Source: Sphingobacterium sp. UBA1575 (GTDB lineage Bacteria > Bacteroidota > Bacteroidia > Sphingobacteriales > Sphingobacteriaceae). Taken from it: a stretch of DNA of 23,787 bases. A program made the position numbers and the translations under genes. The stretch is from the NCBI GenBank assembly GCA_002322865.1, contig DCOH01000033.1:140212-163998 (forward strand), read 5' to 3'. Position 1 is the first letter of the stretch. The number at the start of each line of letters is the position of its first letter. A model generated the notes under the pieces. The model was given only the letters and a program-made list of their open reading frames with translations. It did not search any database and was not told the DNA's origin. Of the stretch, positions 1 to 8,648 are shown piece after piece.

Positions 1-1605
1 GCACTTTATACAGATGAAGTCACGATCAATAGGAAAGGTTCTTATCAAGTAAATAATGGTAAAAGCACCTATCTATCTGGAGATTTAAACATAAATTATA
101 GTAAGCAGATTGAAAAGAATTATTTCTTTGGGAACTTAGGCTATAATGTAAGTGAAAAAAAATTTGCTGAGCGGGTATATTTTGCAGAAGGTTTTCCAAG
201 TGACCGTTTGCAGGATATCATTTTTGCTAGGAACTATGCCATAGATACAAGACCTTCTGGATTGGATGGAATTACGCGAGATATGGGTTTCTTAGCTGCT
301 TTTTCTTATATGTGGGATAATAGATTCATATCTGATTTTACCTATAGGGCAAATGCCTCTTCTCAGTTTGGAGCAGATCGTAGATGGGCCTCTTTTTGGT
401 CAGTGGGCTTAGGATGGAACTTACATAATGAGCAATGGTTAAAATCATTAGGCTATGTGGATTTATTCCGTATTCGCGGATCGGCTGGACAAACAGGAAA
501 TCAAAATTTTAATTCCAATGCTTCTATCGCGACTTATAAATATGCGTTGGAAGCCTATTACAATGGTTTTCCTGGATCAGAATTATTCAACATGGTCAAT
601 CCAGGTTTACAATGGGAATCATCAAAGGATTACAATGCTGGTCTGGATTTGAAGGTAGGACCTGTAGGTATTAGAGCCGATTATTACGTAAGGTATACCG
701 AAAACCTGTTAGCAGATATTACACTTCCTAGTTCTACAGGTTTTGAATTGGTGAAGGATAATTTAGGAAAAATTAAAAATAATGGTCTCGAAATATATGC
801 GAATTATACTGCTTGGCAAAGAGATAGAAATTTTCTCTCCTTACAATTTGGAATAGAAACCAATGAGAATAAAATTGTAGAATTATCCAATTCTATGAAA
901 GCCTATAACGACCGTATGGATGCTTTGGCTGCAGATCGTGGAAATAATGTACCTATTAAGAAATATCAGGATGGTATGGCGATGGATGCGATTTGGGCAG
1001 TGCCTTCGTTAGGAATCGATCCAGCAACTGGTAATGAAATTTATATCAGAAAGGATGGAAATACCACTTACAGTTGGAATGCTTCTGATATGATTGTGGC
1101 AGGTATTGCACGTCCGAAATATCAAGGAACCTTTGGGATTCAAGGGGAGTTCAAAGGAGTTGGTCTTTCGGTTACAGCCCGATATTTAGGTGGAGGACAA
1201 TTATATAACCAAACCTTGGTTGATCGTGTAGAAAATGTAGATATGATGTATAATGTAGACCGCAGGGTGCTTACAGGTCGTTGGATAGAGCCAGGTCAAA
1301 ATGCATTATATAAGAGATTGGGTGAGTATAGTATCCCTTTGGAAAATGGATCTGTCACACCCGCACAAGAAATGACGAGGGCAACGACTCGTTTTGTTCA
1401 GGATCGTAAAGAATTAGATATAGCATCCATTAACTTGTATTATGATTTTTACCAACATGCTTGGCTGAACAAATTAAAATTGCAACGTCTGAGAGCTTCA
1501 TTCAATATGAATGATGTCGTTAAATTTTCGTCAATTGAGATCGAACGTGGTTTAACCTATCCATTTTCAAGAACAGTTTCTTTTTCACTAAATGCAACCT
1601 TTTAA
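1..1605 (+). CDS. SusC/RagA-type TonB-linked outer membrane transporter, C-terminal part (5' end outside window)
   Basis: The frame is open from base 1 to the TAA at 1603-1605, giving 534 residues without the start; full SusC proteins are about 1000 residues, so this is roughly the C-terminal half. It is the barrel part of a TonB-dependent transporter that forms a lidded complex with the SusD lipoprotein encoded next. Visible family marks are many aromatic-rich alternating strands, the GSAGQTGNQNF stretch typical of SusC barrels, a late YPFSRTVSFSLNATF end matching the usual (Y)P..RT.SFGLN..F signature, and a terminal Phe, the normal end of outer-membrane barrels. SusD begins 4 bases after the stop, so they share a transcript. 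The signal peptide, carboxypeptidase-like domain and plug cannot be seen, and the substrate cannot be deduced. An internal TTG at 208 is not the true start. Confidence 0.95.
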   Translation, partial: ALYTDEVTINRKGSYQVNNGKSTYLSGDLNINYSKQIEKNYFFGNLGYNVSEKKFAERVYFAEGFPSDRLQDIIFARNYAIDTRPSGLDGITRDMGFLAAFSYMWDNRFISDFTYRANASSQFGADRRWASFWSVGLGWNLHNEQWLKSLGYVDLFRIRGSAGQTGNQNFNSNASIATYKYALEAYYNGFPGSELFNMVNPGLQWESSKDYNAGLDLKVGPVGIRADYYVRYTENLLADITLPSSTGFELVKDNLGKIKNNGLEIYANYTAWQRDRNFLSLQFGIETNENKIVELSNSMKAYNDRMDALAADRGNNVPIKKYQDGMAMDAIWAVPSLGIDPATGNEIYIRKDGNTTYSWNASDMIVAGIARPKYQGTFGIQGEFKGVGLSVTARYLGGGQLYNQTLVDRVENVDMMYNVDRRVLTGRWIEPGQNALYKRLGEYSIPLENGSVTPAQEMTRATTRFVQDRKELDIASINLYYDFYQHAWLNKLKLQRLRASFNMNDVVKFSSIEIERGLTYPFSRTVSFSLNATF

Positions 1606-1609
1606 GATC

Positions 1610-3082
1610 ATGAAAAGAACATTAAAATTTTACGGTTTGAGTTTGGTCATTCTGCTTTCCTTACAATCTTGTGAGAAGTGGTTTGACGTTACAGCAAATA
1701 ACCAGATAAAAGCGGAGGACCAATTCTCATCAGTGGATGGGTTTAAAGATGCTTTGATGGGCGTGTATTTGTCCATGGGAAATGGTGCAATTTATGGACT
1801 GAACACTTCCTATAATTTAGTAGATGTTTTGAGTCAGCAATATGCTGCATTTATTGCAGGAAATACGGAAGTTGGTGAAATACAGAAGTTTAATTATACC
1901 CATGTGTCTAGTGAAAGAAATATAAAAAACATGTGGGATAAGTATTACTTTTCCATAGCCAATATAAATAGCTTACTTGAACATATCGAGAAGAGTGAAT
2001 TTGCTTGGTACCAAGGAGAGAAAGAGATCATCAAAGGAGAATTGTTGGGATTGCGTGCATTTCTTCATTTTGATTTATTACGCTTTTTTGGTCGATCAAA
2101 TTATGCCAATAGACCTGATCTACAAGCTAGACTAACCATTCCTTATGCTTTAAAATATAGTAAAGATTATCCTGTCCAGTATTCCTATTCCGAAACATTT
2201 GAATTAATGGAAAAGGATATTGCAGAATCGTTGACCTTATTAAAATTTGATCCTATTTCGAAGGGAACTCTGATATCAAAGGAAGCAATGTTGAATATTA
2301 ACCGAGATGGATTTTATGATAAAAGGCAAAATAGGATGAATTATTATGCTGTTAAGGCATTGCAAGCACGAGTTTTCTCCTGGCAAGGAGGTGCAAAAAT
2401 GAAGGATGCAGCTGAAGCAGCGGAAGAAGTGATCGCGGATTCTTACGCAAAATTATTAGGACAAAATGAATCTGTAAATCTAAACAAAACGATTGTACAA
2501 GAACAATTATTTGGTTTGAAGGTTAATAATTTACAAAACAGCCAATTTTATTTTGATGGCGATCTATTAACCAATCCTTTTGCATTAAGAATGCAGGGAG
2601 CGACAGTAGCTGAAGTTTACGAGACAGAAATTCCAGAAATTGGAGCGGCAGATATTCGTTTTAATACCTTGTTGATTAATGGAAACGCAGGATATGTGAG
2701 TTCTAAATTAGTTAATAGATCGATGAATGATTTAGATTTCAATGTGATTCCCTTAATCAAAATCCCTGAAATGTATTATATAGCATCGGAATACTATGCA
2801 TCAAATAATCTTTCCAAGGCTATTCAATTATTGGAAAAGGTTAGAGATAGTAGACGCATTGTGCAACCTTTGCCTGCTAATCTGAATTCGGAAACATTTT
2901 CCCAGGAATTGTTGAAGGAGTATCGTAAAGAGTATGTCGCCGAAGGACAGTTGTTTTTCTATTATAAGCGCTTGGGTTTACAACACATACCCAACTATTC
3001 GGCTTCTATTATTGCTGATGATAAAATATACATGTTGCCATTTCCACCTTCTGAAATTGAATTTGGAAACAGGGAACAATAA
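1610..3082 (+). CDS. SusD/RagB-family outer membrane lipoprotein
   Basis: This is the substrate-binding lid partner of the SusC-type transporter just upstream. The ATG at 1610 is preferred over the in-frame ATG at 1592, because 1592 overlaps the SusC end and adds MQPFKI before a clean lipoprotein signal. From 1610 the protein has 490 residues, starts MKRTLKFYGL, and has a lipobox LQSC with Cys21 as the predicted lipidated residue, followed by EKWFDV, a typical SusD start. The central part has the tetratricopeptide-like helices of the family (for example LLGLRAFLHFDLLRFFGR). The C-terminal part has the usual late SusD pattern (IPEMYYIASEYYA, LLEKVRDSR, LLKEYRKEYVAEGQLFFYYKRL, then LPFPPSEIEFG), so the protein is full length. 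Ligand specificity is not readable; the neighbouring DUF4843 and PKD-like genes and the absence of glycoside hydrolases argue against a simple polysaccharide locus. Confidence 0.95.
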   Translation: MKRTLKFYGLSLVILLSLQSCEKWFDVTANNQIKAEDQFSSVDGFKDALMGVYLSMGNGAIYGLNTSYNLVDVLSQQYAAFIAGNTEVGEIQKFNYTHVSSERNIKNMWDKYYFSIANINSLLEHIEKSEFAWYQGEKEIIKGELLGLRAFLHFDLLRFFGRSNYANRPDLQARLTIPYALKYSKDYPVQYSYSETFELMEKDIAESLTLLKFDPISKGTLISKEAMLNINRDGFYDKRQNRMNYYAVKALQARVFSWQGGAKMKDAAEAAEEVIADSYAKLLGQNESVNLNKTIVQEQLFGLKVNNLQNSQFYFDGDLLTNPFALRMQGATVAEVYETEIPEIGAADIRFNTLLINGNAGYVSSKLVNRSMNDLDFNVIPLIKIPEMYYIASEYYASNNLSKAIQLLEKVRDSRRIVQPLPANLNSETFSQELLKEYRKEYVAEGQLFFYYKRLGLQHIPNYSASIIADDKIYMLPFPPSEIEFGNREQ

Positions 3083-3105
3083 TTCATCCTTTAAACAAGA
3101 TAATT

Positions 3106-3840
3106 ATGAAAGCTAAAATAATATCAATCTATAGTCTATTATTAGGTGGATTAATAGCGTTTTGGAGCTGTGAAAAATCAGAACCTACCGCATTTAATTC
3201 CAAAGCGGCCATCATATTTGATTATTCAAATTCCGTCGGGGCCAACAAGATAAATTTTTCCTTTCTGGGAAAGCCTGAGCAAATTGGAGAAATCCGAATT
3301 CCTGTCATTGTTAATGGATTTCCGGAGGACAAGGATAGGGTTTTTGAAGTTAAAGTAATCACTGATACGATTACCAATGCGCAAAGCGCGGATTACCAGA
3401 TTGAACAGGGAATAGTCCATGCTGGAAAAGTTAGGGACACATTGATTATAAAGGTTCCAAAAACTGAAAAGCTAGAAACAGAGGTTTTAAGATTGTTTCT
3501 TCAAGTAAAAGAATCGAACGATTTTGATGCAGGAATAATTGAACGTCAGTTTATCGAGGTTTCCTGGAGCAATCAAGCTATTATGCCTACATGGGGAGTG
3601 TATTTTAGAACATTTTTCTCTTCTGTAGGAAGTACTAAAGCCTATCGGATTTTTGTTGAAACCACAGGTTTGACCAATTTTGCGGCAGCAGATTTTAGGC
3701 CCTATGGTCAGGCTGGTGCAGAAGTGTTAGGTAAGAAATTCGGTGATTATATCAGGGCCTGGAATGCAGCTAATCCTAATGATATCCTAAAACACGATGA
3801 TGGCACCCAAAAAGGAAATCCAATCGTTCCTAGGTATTAA
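3106..3840 (+). CDS. DUF4843-family lipoprotein of a Sus-like locus
   Basis: The 244-residue protein begins MKAKIISIYSLLLGG with a lipobox ending AFWSC (Cys22), so it should be an exported lipoprotein. The following residues are EKSEP, acidic/lysine-rich as in surface lipoproteins of this phylum. The body is beta-rich and matches my recollection of the DUF4843 family, which sits next to SusC/SusD pairs: an N-terminal strand region with YxNSVGANKINFSFLG, a central IRIPVIVNGFPEDKDRVFEVKV segment, and a conserved late part with WGVYF and a FGDYIRAWNAANPND stretch. The start lies 23 bases after SusD and the stop 31 bases before the next lipoprotein, which supports one operon. The function is unknown; a role as an accessory ligand-binding or structural subunit on the cell surface is inference from position. 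Confidence 0.85.
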   Translation: MKAKIISIYSLLLGGLIAFWSCEKSEPTAFNSKAAIIFDYSNSVGANKINFSFLGKPEQIGEIRIPVIVNGFPEDKDRVFEVKVITDTITNAQSADYQIEQGIVHAGKVRDTLIIKVPKTEKLETEVLRLFLQVKESNDFDAGIIERQFIEVSWSNQAIMPTWGVYFRTFFSSVGSTKAYRIFVETTGLTNFAAADFRPYGQAGAEVLGKKFGDYIRAWNAANPNDILKHDDGTQKGNPIVPRY

Positions 3841-3871
3841 TTTCGAATTATTTACCAATAATTAAACGAAA

Positions 3872-5410
3872 ATGAAAACTAAAAAATATACATATAGCTT
3901 ATGGATCAGCCTAGTTTTTTTGCTGTTTTTTGCTTCCTGCAAGGATGATCTAAGTAGCTTAGATACAAATAAATTGTCGGATATAAAGGTAGATACCGTA
4001 GGGCAAAGCACGCTATCCGTATTTCAATTTGATGAATTGGTTCTAGATCCCAAAATTTTAGGAATTGGTCCTGATGATCAGTTGACCTATGAATGGTCGA
4101 TAAATTTGGAGCCATGGTCTACAGAATATATTACCATAGGAACAGAGAAAAAACTGACTTATGAAGTAGGTTTTGTACCTACAAATCTTGACAGGTTGCA
4201 TCAGATCGTATTAAAGATTAAAGATGAAAAATCTGGAGTTACATATATTCAAGATTGGCCATTAATGATTCGGAATGGAATTGGTGAAGGATTGGTAATT
4301 GTGGAAACATATGATAATCAAAATACCGATTTGAGCCATATTATGTCTCCTTTAGTGACTCCTGATTTTAATCAGGAGAAAATACGGACTAAAATCTATT
4401 CAGCAGCTAACGGTGCTACCATCCCTGGTTTAGTAAATTCTATGATTTTCACGAAATTAGGATCCAATAATGTATTATTAGGAGGAACCTCCAACTCTAT
4501 TTTTGCTATTAAAACATTGGATTATTCCTTGGGCGATCAAAATGAGAAATTATTTTATGCACCTCAAGATAGCTATGGGCCAGAAAAGCTAGTAAATTTC
4601 GTGCAGAACGAGATTATGATCCATAAGGGAAAATTATATGCGAATTGGTTGCAGATTTCAAAATTTGGGTTGCCTTTCACAAATAATTACAATATCCCAA
4701 CTATTTTAGGAATAAATAACCGCTATGATTATCCAAATATTTCCTTAAACTTTTATAGTGAGGAAAAGGGGCATTTTGCGTATCAATATTCATTTGCTTC
4801 CTATGGTGATCGTGGTATGCGACCAGTTCCAGCTGCTACTGTACCTTTTAATCCAAATGATCTTCCAAATAAACAGAATATTGCGGCAGGAATAAGTAAC
4901 CAAGGCGAATTTATTCATATCCTTAAAGATAAATCTTCACAGAAATATGGATTATATAAATTAAGTGCGGGAGGATATGATAGTGAAAATTGGGTTCCAA
5001 CTCCATCTGTTCCAAAGAAATTTATGGACCTGTCCAATGCGCCAGAAATAGACCAAGCCATAAAATTTTTGGTTTTAGATAATCAGCAAGTGATTTTATA
5101 TGCTACTAAGACTAAAATTTATGCAATCATGTATTCTGCATTAAATCCTGCCTATGGCTTGCGATATTCGGTAGCATCTGGAGAAGAGATCACTGCTTTA
5201 AGTGTCTATTTACAAGCTGATTATCCAATGGTTAATCGAGAGAATTTTCCAAGAAATGGCAAGCAACTGATTTTAGGAACTTATAATGGTACCGAAGGTA
5301 AAGTACATGTTCTTCCATTGATTAATGAGGGAGTGGCAAATGTCGACCAGGCGAACATTAAAACATATAATGGTTTCGGAAAAATATTATTTACCATAAC
5401 ACAACTTTAA
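3872..5410 (+). CDS. PKD-like family lipoprotein of a Sus-like locus
   Basis: The protein has 512 residues. Its signal peptide MKTKKYTYSLWISLVFLLFFASC places the lipid-anchor Cys at 23. The next residues are KDD, which fits the K-(D/E)2 lipoprotein surface-export signal described for Bacteroidota, so display on the cell surface is likely. Residues about 30-140 resemble a PKD-type domain (LDPKILGIGPDDQLTYEWSI, then a strand pair ending YIQDWPLMIRN). The rest looks like a repeated-blade beta structure, with phrases such as GEGLVIVETYDNQNTDLSHIM and QLILGTYNGTEGKVHVLPL that suggest a propeller-like fold; this is inferred, not shown. SusC, SusD, DUF4843, PKD-like is a gene order I recall as recurrent in Bacteroidota. 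It is the last gene before the hairpin at 5418. The ligand is unknown. Confidence 0.85.
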   Translation: MKTKKYTYSLWISLVFLLFFASCKDDLSSLDTNKLSDIKVDTVGQSTLSVFQFDELVLDPKILGIGPDDQLTYEWSINLEPWSTEYITIGTEKKLTYEVGFVPTNLDRLHQIVLKIKDEKSGVTYIQDWPLMIRNGIGEGLVIVETYDNQNTDLSHIMSPLVTPDFNQEKIRTKIYSAANGATIPGLVNSMIFTKLGSNNVLLGGTSNSIFAIKTLDYSLGDQNEKLFYAPQDSYGPEKLVNFVQNEIMIHKGKLYANWLQISKFGLPFTNNYNIPTILGINNRYDYPNISLNFYSEEKGHFAYQYSFASYGDRGMRPVPAATVPFNPNDLPNKQNIAAGISNQGEFIHILKDKSSQKYGLYKLSAGGYDSENWVPTPSVPKKFMDLSNAPEIDQAIKFLVLDNQQVILYATKTKIYAIMYSALNPAYGLRYSVASGEEITALSVYLQADYPMVNRENFPRNGKQLILGTYNGTEGKVHVLPLINEGVANVDQANIKTYNGFGKILFTITQL

Positions 5411-5417
5411 ACCAGAT

Positions 5418-5455
5418 AGCCCCTTAGGCTAAAAATCTTTGGGGCTTTCATTTTT
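5418..5455 (+). terminator. Rho-independent terminator or attenuator after the Sus-like operon
   Basis: AGCCCC at 5418-5423 can pair with GGGGCT at 5441-5446 across a 17-base loop, followed by TTCATTTTT. It starts 8 bases after the PKD-like stop codon and ends about 6 bases before the next start codon at 5462. The stem is short and the loop long, so termination may be partial. Confidence 0.6.
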
Positions 5456-5461
5456 GATATT

Positions 5462-7708
5462 ATGAGGAAAATTTTAAAGATCGCACGATTAGAATTGAAC
5501 ATTCTGTTCTATTCGCCAGTGGCCTGGGTCGTCATGATCATTTTTTTGATCCAATGTGGAATATCCATTATGGATCTTATACAAGTGAAGGAAAGTGACC
5601 AACAATTAGATAAAGTAATACAGTCTGTTACGATTGATGTTTTCTCAGGTAATAAAGGGTTTTTTCATTCTGTTCTTAAATACACTTACCTATATATCCC
5701 TTTACTAACTATGGGTATAATAAGTAGAGAATTAAGTTCAGGTTCTATAAAATTACTACAATCATCACCTGTTACCAACTTTCAAATCGTGATTGGTAAA
5801 TATTTGGCCTTACTTGGCTTCGGCTTGTTTTTCATCTTGGTTATTTTCGGAATTGGATTTACAGCCAGCCGTTTGATTGATAATTTTGATTGGGGGATCC
5901 TCTTGGCTGGTATGGTAGGAGTCTATTTGTTAATTGCTGCATATGCTGCGATTGGTTTATTCATGTCCAGTTTAACATCCTATCAGGTCGTTGCGGCGAT
6001 CAGTACGTTAGCTATTTTCGCTGGATTGAATTTTATTGGTGAAATAGGGAAAGGAAATGAATTTGTTAGAGAAATCACTTATTGGTTATCCTTGCAAGGA
6101 CGGACTGACCATTTTATAAATGGGATGCTTTCCAGCCAAAATATAAGTTATTTTGTTTTGGTAATTACTCTCTTTTTAGGTGTTACAATCATGCGATTGA
6201 ATGATGGTCGTGTGATCCGTTCTGAATTGCAAAAAGCGGTGCGTTATATCTTATTAATAGCGGTGATATTATCGGTAGGATATTTTACTTCAAGGCCTAC
6301 AAATTGGCATTTTTGGGATTTGAGTAGATTTGAAGCGAATACATTAACCCCAAATAGTAAAGAGGTTATCTCCCATTTAAATCAAAAGATTAAAATGAAG
6401 AATTATGCAAATATTCTTCATCCACATGGAAGATTGGGGACACCGAAATGGCGGAAATTTGATTTGAAGCAATTTGATATGTATACCCGGTATATTCCAG
6501 AAATGGAAATGGAATACATTTATTACTATGATTATGTGCCTTTATATGCGGATAGTTCTATCAATTTATTGGAAAAGGCTCAAAAAGCAGCTCTTGCCCA
6601 TGAAATTGATTTTGATCAATTATTATCCCCGGAGGAAATCAAAAAACAGATCGATTTATCTCCCGAAAGAAATGCTTACGTTAGATTCATCCATCATGGT
6701 AAGGATAGTGTTGCTTTAAGAATGTTCATGGATGCTACTGGTTATCCAAACGAATCTGAAATCACTTCTGCTTTAAAGCGATTATATACTAAAGTTCCGA
6801 TTGTTGGTATACTTAAGGGGCATGATGAACGAAGCGTAACCAAGATAGGTGATAAGGCATACAATACCATTACCACTGAAATTGGCCAAAGAGCTGCCTT
6901 GGTGAATAATGGATTTGATGTTAAAGAATTAGTAGCTAATCAAATCGATAGTTTGGATGGAAAGTTGGCGGTGTTGGTTATTGCCGACCCATTTACTTCT
7001 TATTCTGATGTTGAACTCGCAGCTATCCATCGATATATTGACCAAGGAGGTAATCTGTTACTATCCATTGAGCCTGGCAAGGAAGCTTTAGTTAATCCAA
7101 TACTAAAGAACATTCCGGCAAAATTTGAATCTTTCCAATTATATCAAAAAACAAAGGATTTGGAAGCAAATGTTCTCGTCGGGCGGGCAGCTAATAATGA
7201 GTTAAGTAAAAGTTTTTATGATAATCCCAATGCCGTATTGTCATTCGCTGGAACCACTGCTATCCGCATGGATAGTAACTTAAATGGTTATAAAAATGAA
7301 GAATTGGTAATGAGTGGAAAAAGTCAGGTATGGAAAGGTAGATTAGCGATTGATACCGTTTTCCAGAAATCTGATTCTATACCTTATATCCTAGCTACTG
7401 CTTTATCTAAAAAAGTCAATGATAAGGTACAAAAGATTGCTTTGTTTGCAGATGCTGACTTTATGAGCAATGCAGAATTAGGCCGCTTCAATCTAAGAAA
7501 TGACAATGGTGGTTTTACCATTAAATTATTTAAATGGTTCTCTGATGGAGAGTTTCCAGTAAATACCAAAAGACCTGAATCGATCGATAATAAAATTTTA
7601 GTGGAAGCTGGAACATTAAACAGCATAAAATATATCTGGGTATTCATTCTCCCAATCGTTATCGCTTTGGTAGGAGGTTATTTATTAATTAGCAGAAAAA
7701 GAAAGTAA
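5462..7708 (+). CDS. GldF-GldG fusion: ABC-2 permease joined to ABC_transp_aux domain (copy 1)
   Basis: The 748-residue protein joins two parts that are separate in the Flavobacterium GldF and GldG proteins. Residues about 1-240 are an ABC-2-type permease with roughly six hydrophobic segments; the start MRKILKIARLELNILFYSP and the later SGSIKLLQSSPVTNFQIVIGKYLALL and GLFMSSLTSYQVVAAIS stretches are typical of GldF. A further span (about 258-275) leads into a soluble domain (about 280-715) with the GldG/ABC_transp_aux marks TLTPNSKEVISHLNQ, ILKGHDERS, VLVIADPFTSYSDVELAAIHRYIDQGGNLLLSIEP and ALFADADFMSNAEL. A C-terminal span (about 722-743) ends in a basic SRKRK tail. It is followed after 3 bases by the ATPase gene and then by a paralogue. 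The domain should face the periplasm. The cargo is unknown. GldFG relatives occur in non-gliding bacteria, so gliding motility is not implied. Confidence 0.9.
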   Translation: MRKILKIARLELNILFYSPVAWVVMIIFLIQCGISIMDLIQVKESDQQLDKVIQSVTIDVFSGNKGFFHSVLKYTYLYIPLLTMGIISRELSSGSIKLLQSSPVTNFQIVIGKYLALLGFGLFFILVIFGIGFTASRLIDNFDWGILLAGMVGVYLLIAAYAAIGLFMSSLTSYQVVAAISTLAIFAGLNFIGEIGKGNEFVREITYWLSLQGRTDHFINGMLSSQNISYFVLVITLFLGVTIMRLNDGRVIRSELQKAVRYILLIAVILSVGYFTSRPTNWHFWDLSRFEANTLTPNSKEVISHLNQKIKMKNYANILHPHGRLGTPKWRKFDLKQFDMYTRYIPEMEMEYIYYYDYVPLYADSSINLLEKAQKAALAHEIDFDQLLSPEEIKKQIDLSPERNAYVRFIHHGKDSVALRMFMDATGYPNESEITSALKRLYTKVPIVGILKGHDERSVTKIGDKAYNTITTEIGQRAALVNNGFDVKELVANQIDSLDGKLAVLVIADPFTSYSDVELAAIHRYIDQGGNLLLSIEPGKEALVNPILKNIPAKFESFQLYQKTKDLEANVLVGRAANNELSKSFYDNPNAVLSFAGTTAIRMDSNLNGYKNEELVMSGKSQVWKGRLAIDTVFQKSDSIPYILATALSKKVNDKVQKIALFADADFMSNAELGRFNLRNDNGGFTIKLFKWFSDGEFPVNTKRPESIDNKILVEAGTLNSIKYIWVFILPIVIALVGGYLLISRKRK

Positions 7709-7711
7709 AAA

Positions 7712-8647
7712 ATGAGTACGAGTATAGCAACAATAAAATCATTGTCCCATAGATATTCAAGAGATTGGGCAATTCGTAATATTAACTTTGAGGTTACTGA
7801 GAAAGGGATTCTTGGACTATTGGGTTCAAATGGTGCAGGTAAATCAACCACCATGAATATTCTTTGTGGGGTAATCAACCAAACGGAAGGAGAGGCCTTA
7901 ATTGATGGAATAAATATTAGACAGCACCCGGTGGCGGCGAAACGTTTAATAGGATTTTTACCTCAAAAGGCCCCTCTCCATTTTGAATTGACCGTGGATG
8001 AATATTTAACCTATTGTGCGAACCTGAGGGATATTCCTGCACAAGATATCCCAGAAGCTGTGGAAGTAGCCAAAAAGAAATGTGGTATTAGCCACTTTAG
8101 TAATAGATTGATCAGTAATCTTTCTGGAGGTTATCAACAACGTGTAGGGATTGCCCAAGCAATCATTCATAATCCAAAATTGGTGGTGTTGGACGAGCCT
8201 ACTAATGGTTTGGATCCAAATCAAATATTGGAGGTAAGAAAGTTGATAAAAGAAATAGGGGAAGAACGTTCGGTCATTCTTTCTACACATATTCTTAGTG
8301 AAGTTCAAGCCACCTGCGATAGGATCATCATGATTGAACATGGAGAAGTGGTATTTGCGGATACGATGAATGCCTTTAACAATTATATTGAGCCCAATTC
8401 ATTAATGCTCCATTTAAGCCATGCTCCAGATAAAAAGGAATTGGAGGATTTGGCATTCATAGATCGAATTGAAGAAGTAGAAATAGGACAGTTTCGTGTG
8501 TTTTTCAACGATCCAAACCAGGTAACTCAAAAATTAATTCAGCTAAGCGCCGACAAGGGCTGGGGGTTAGCGGAGATCTATTTAGAAAAAAGTTCGTTGG
8601 ATGGGGTTTTTGCACAATTGTCGGCAAATACTAAAGGAAGGGAATAG
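7712..8647 (+). CDS. ABC transporter ATP-binding protein, GldA-like
   Basis: This 311-residue ATPase should energise the flanking GldFG-type permeases. All nucleotide-binding motifs are present: Walker A GSNGAGKST (38-46), Q-loop Gln85 in FLPQKAP, signature LSGGYQQ (137-143), Walker B LVVLDEP (157-163) with Glu162 as catalytic base, D-loop GLDP, and switch His193 in STHIL. A C-terminal extension of about 80 residues follows, as in GldA/CcmA/NosF-type ATPases of ABC-2 systems; it ends KSSLDGVFAQLSANTKGRE, the usual 'slE-ifl' tail position. There is no membrane domain. The start at 7712 follows the upstream stop by 3 bases, and the next gene starts 1 base after its stop, so the three genes are very probably translated from one message. 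A single ATPase gene between two permeases implies an ATPase homodimer on a permease heterodimer. Confidence 0.93.
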   Translation: MSTSIATIKSLSHRYSRDWAIRNINFEVTEKGILGLLGSNGAGKSTTMNILCGVINQTEGEALIDGINIRQHPVAAKRLIGFLPQKAPLHFELTVDEYLTYCANLRDIPAQDIPEAVEVAKKKCGISHFSNRLISNLSGGYQQRVGIAQAIIHNPKLVVLDEPTNGLDPNQILEVRKLIKEIGEERSVILSTHILSEVQATCDRIIMIEHGEVVFADTMNAFNNYIEPNSLMLHLSHAPDKKELEDLAFIDRIEEVEIGQFRVFFNDPNQVTQKLIQLSADKGWGLAEIYLEKSSLDGVFAQLSANTKGRE

Positions 8648-8648
8648 C

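Noticed and set aside
1592..1609. Earlier in-frame ATG for SusD at 1592
   Set aside because: It overlaps the SusC stop and adds six residues before a standard lipoprotein signal; the ATG at 1610 fits better.
8006..8341. 111-codon minus-strand frame opposite the ABC ATPase
   Set aside because: Covers the signature and Walker B region of an intact ATPase; composition is unlike a real protein.
8601..8648. Earlier start for the second GldFG gene inside the ATPase gene
   Set aside because: The ATG at 8649 aligns exactly with the start of the paralogue; the extra 16 residues look like out-of-frame ATPase sequence.
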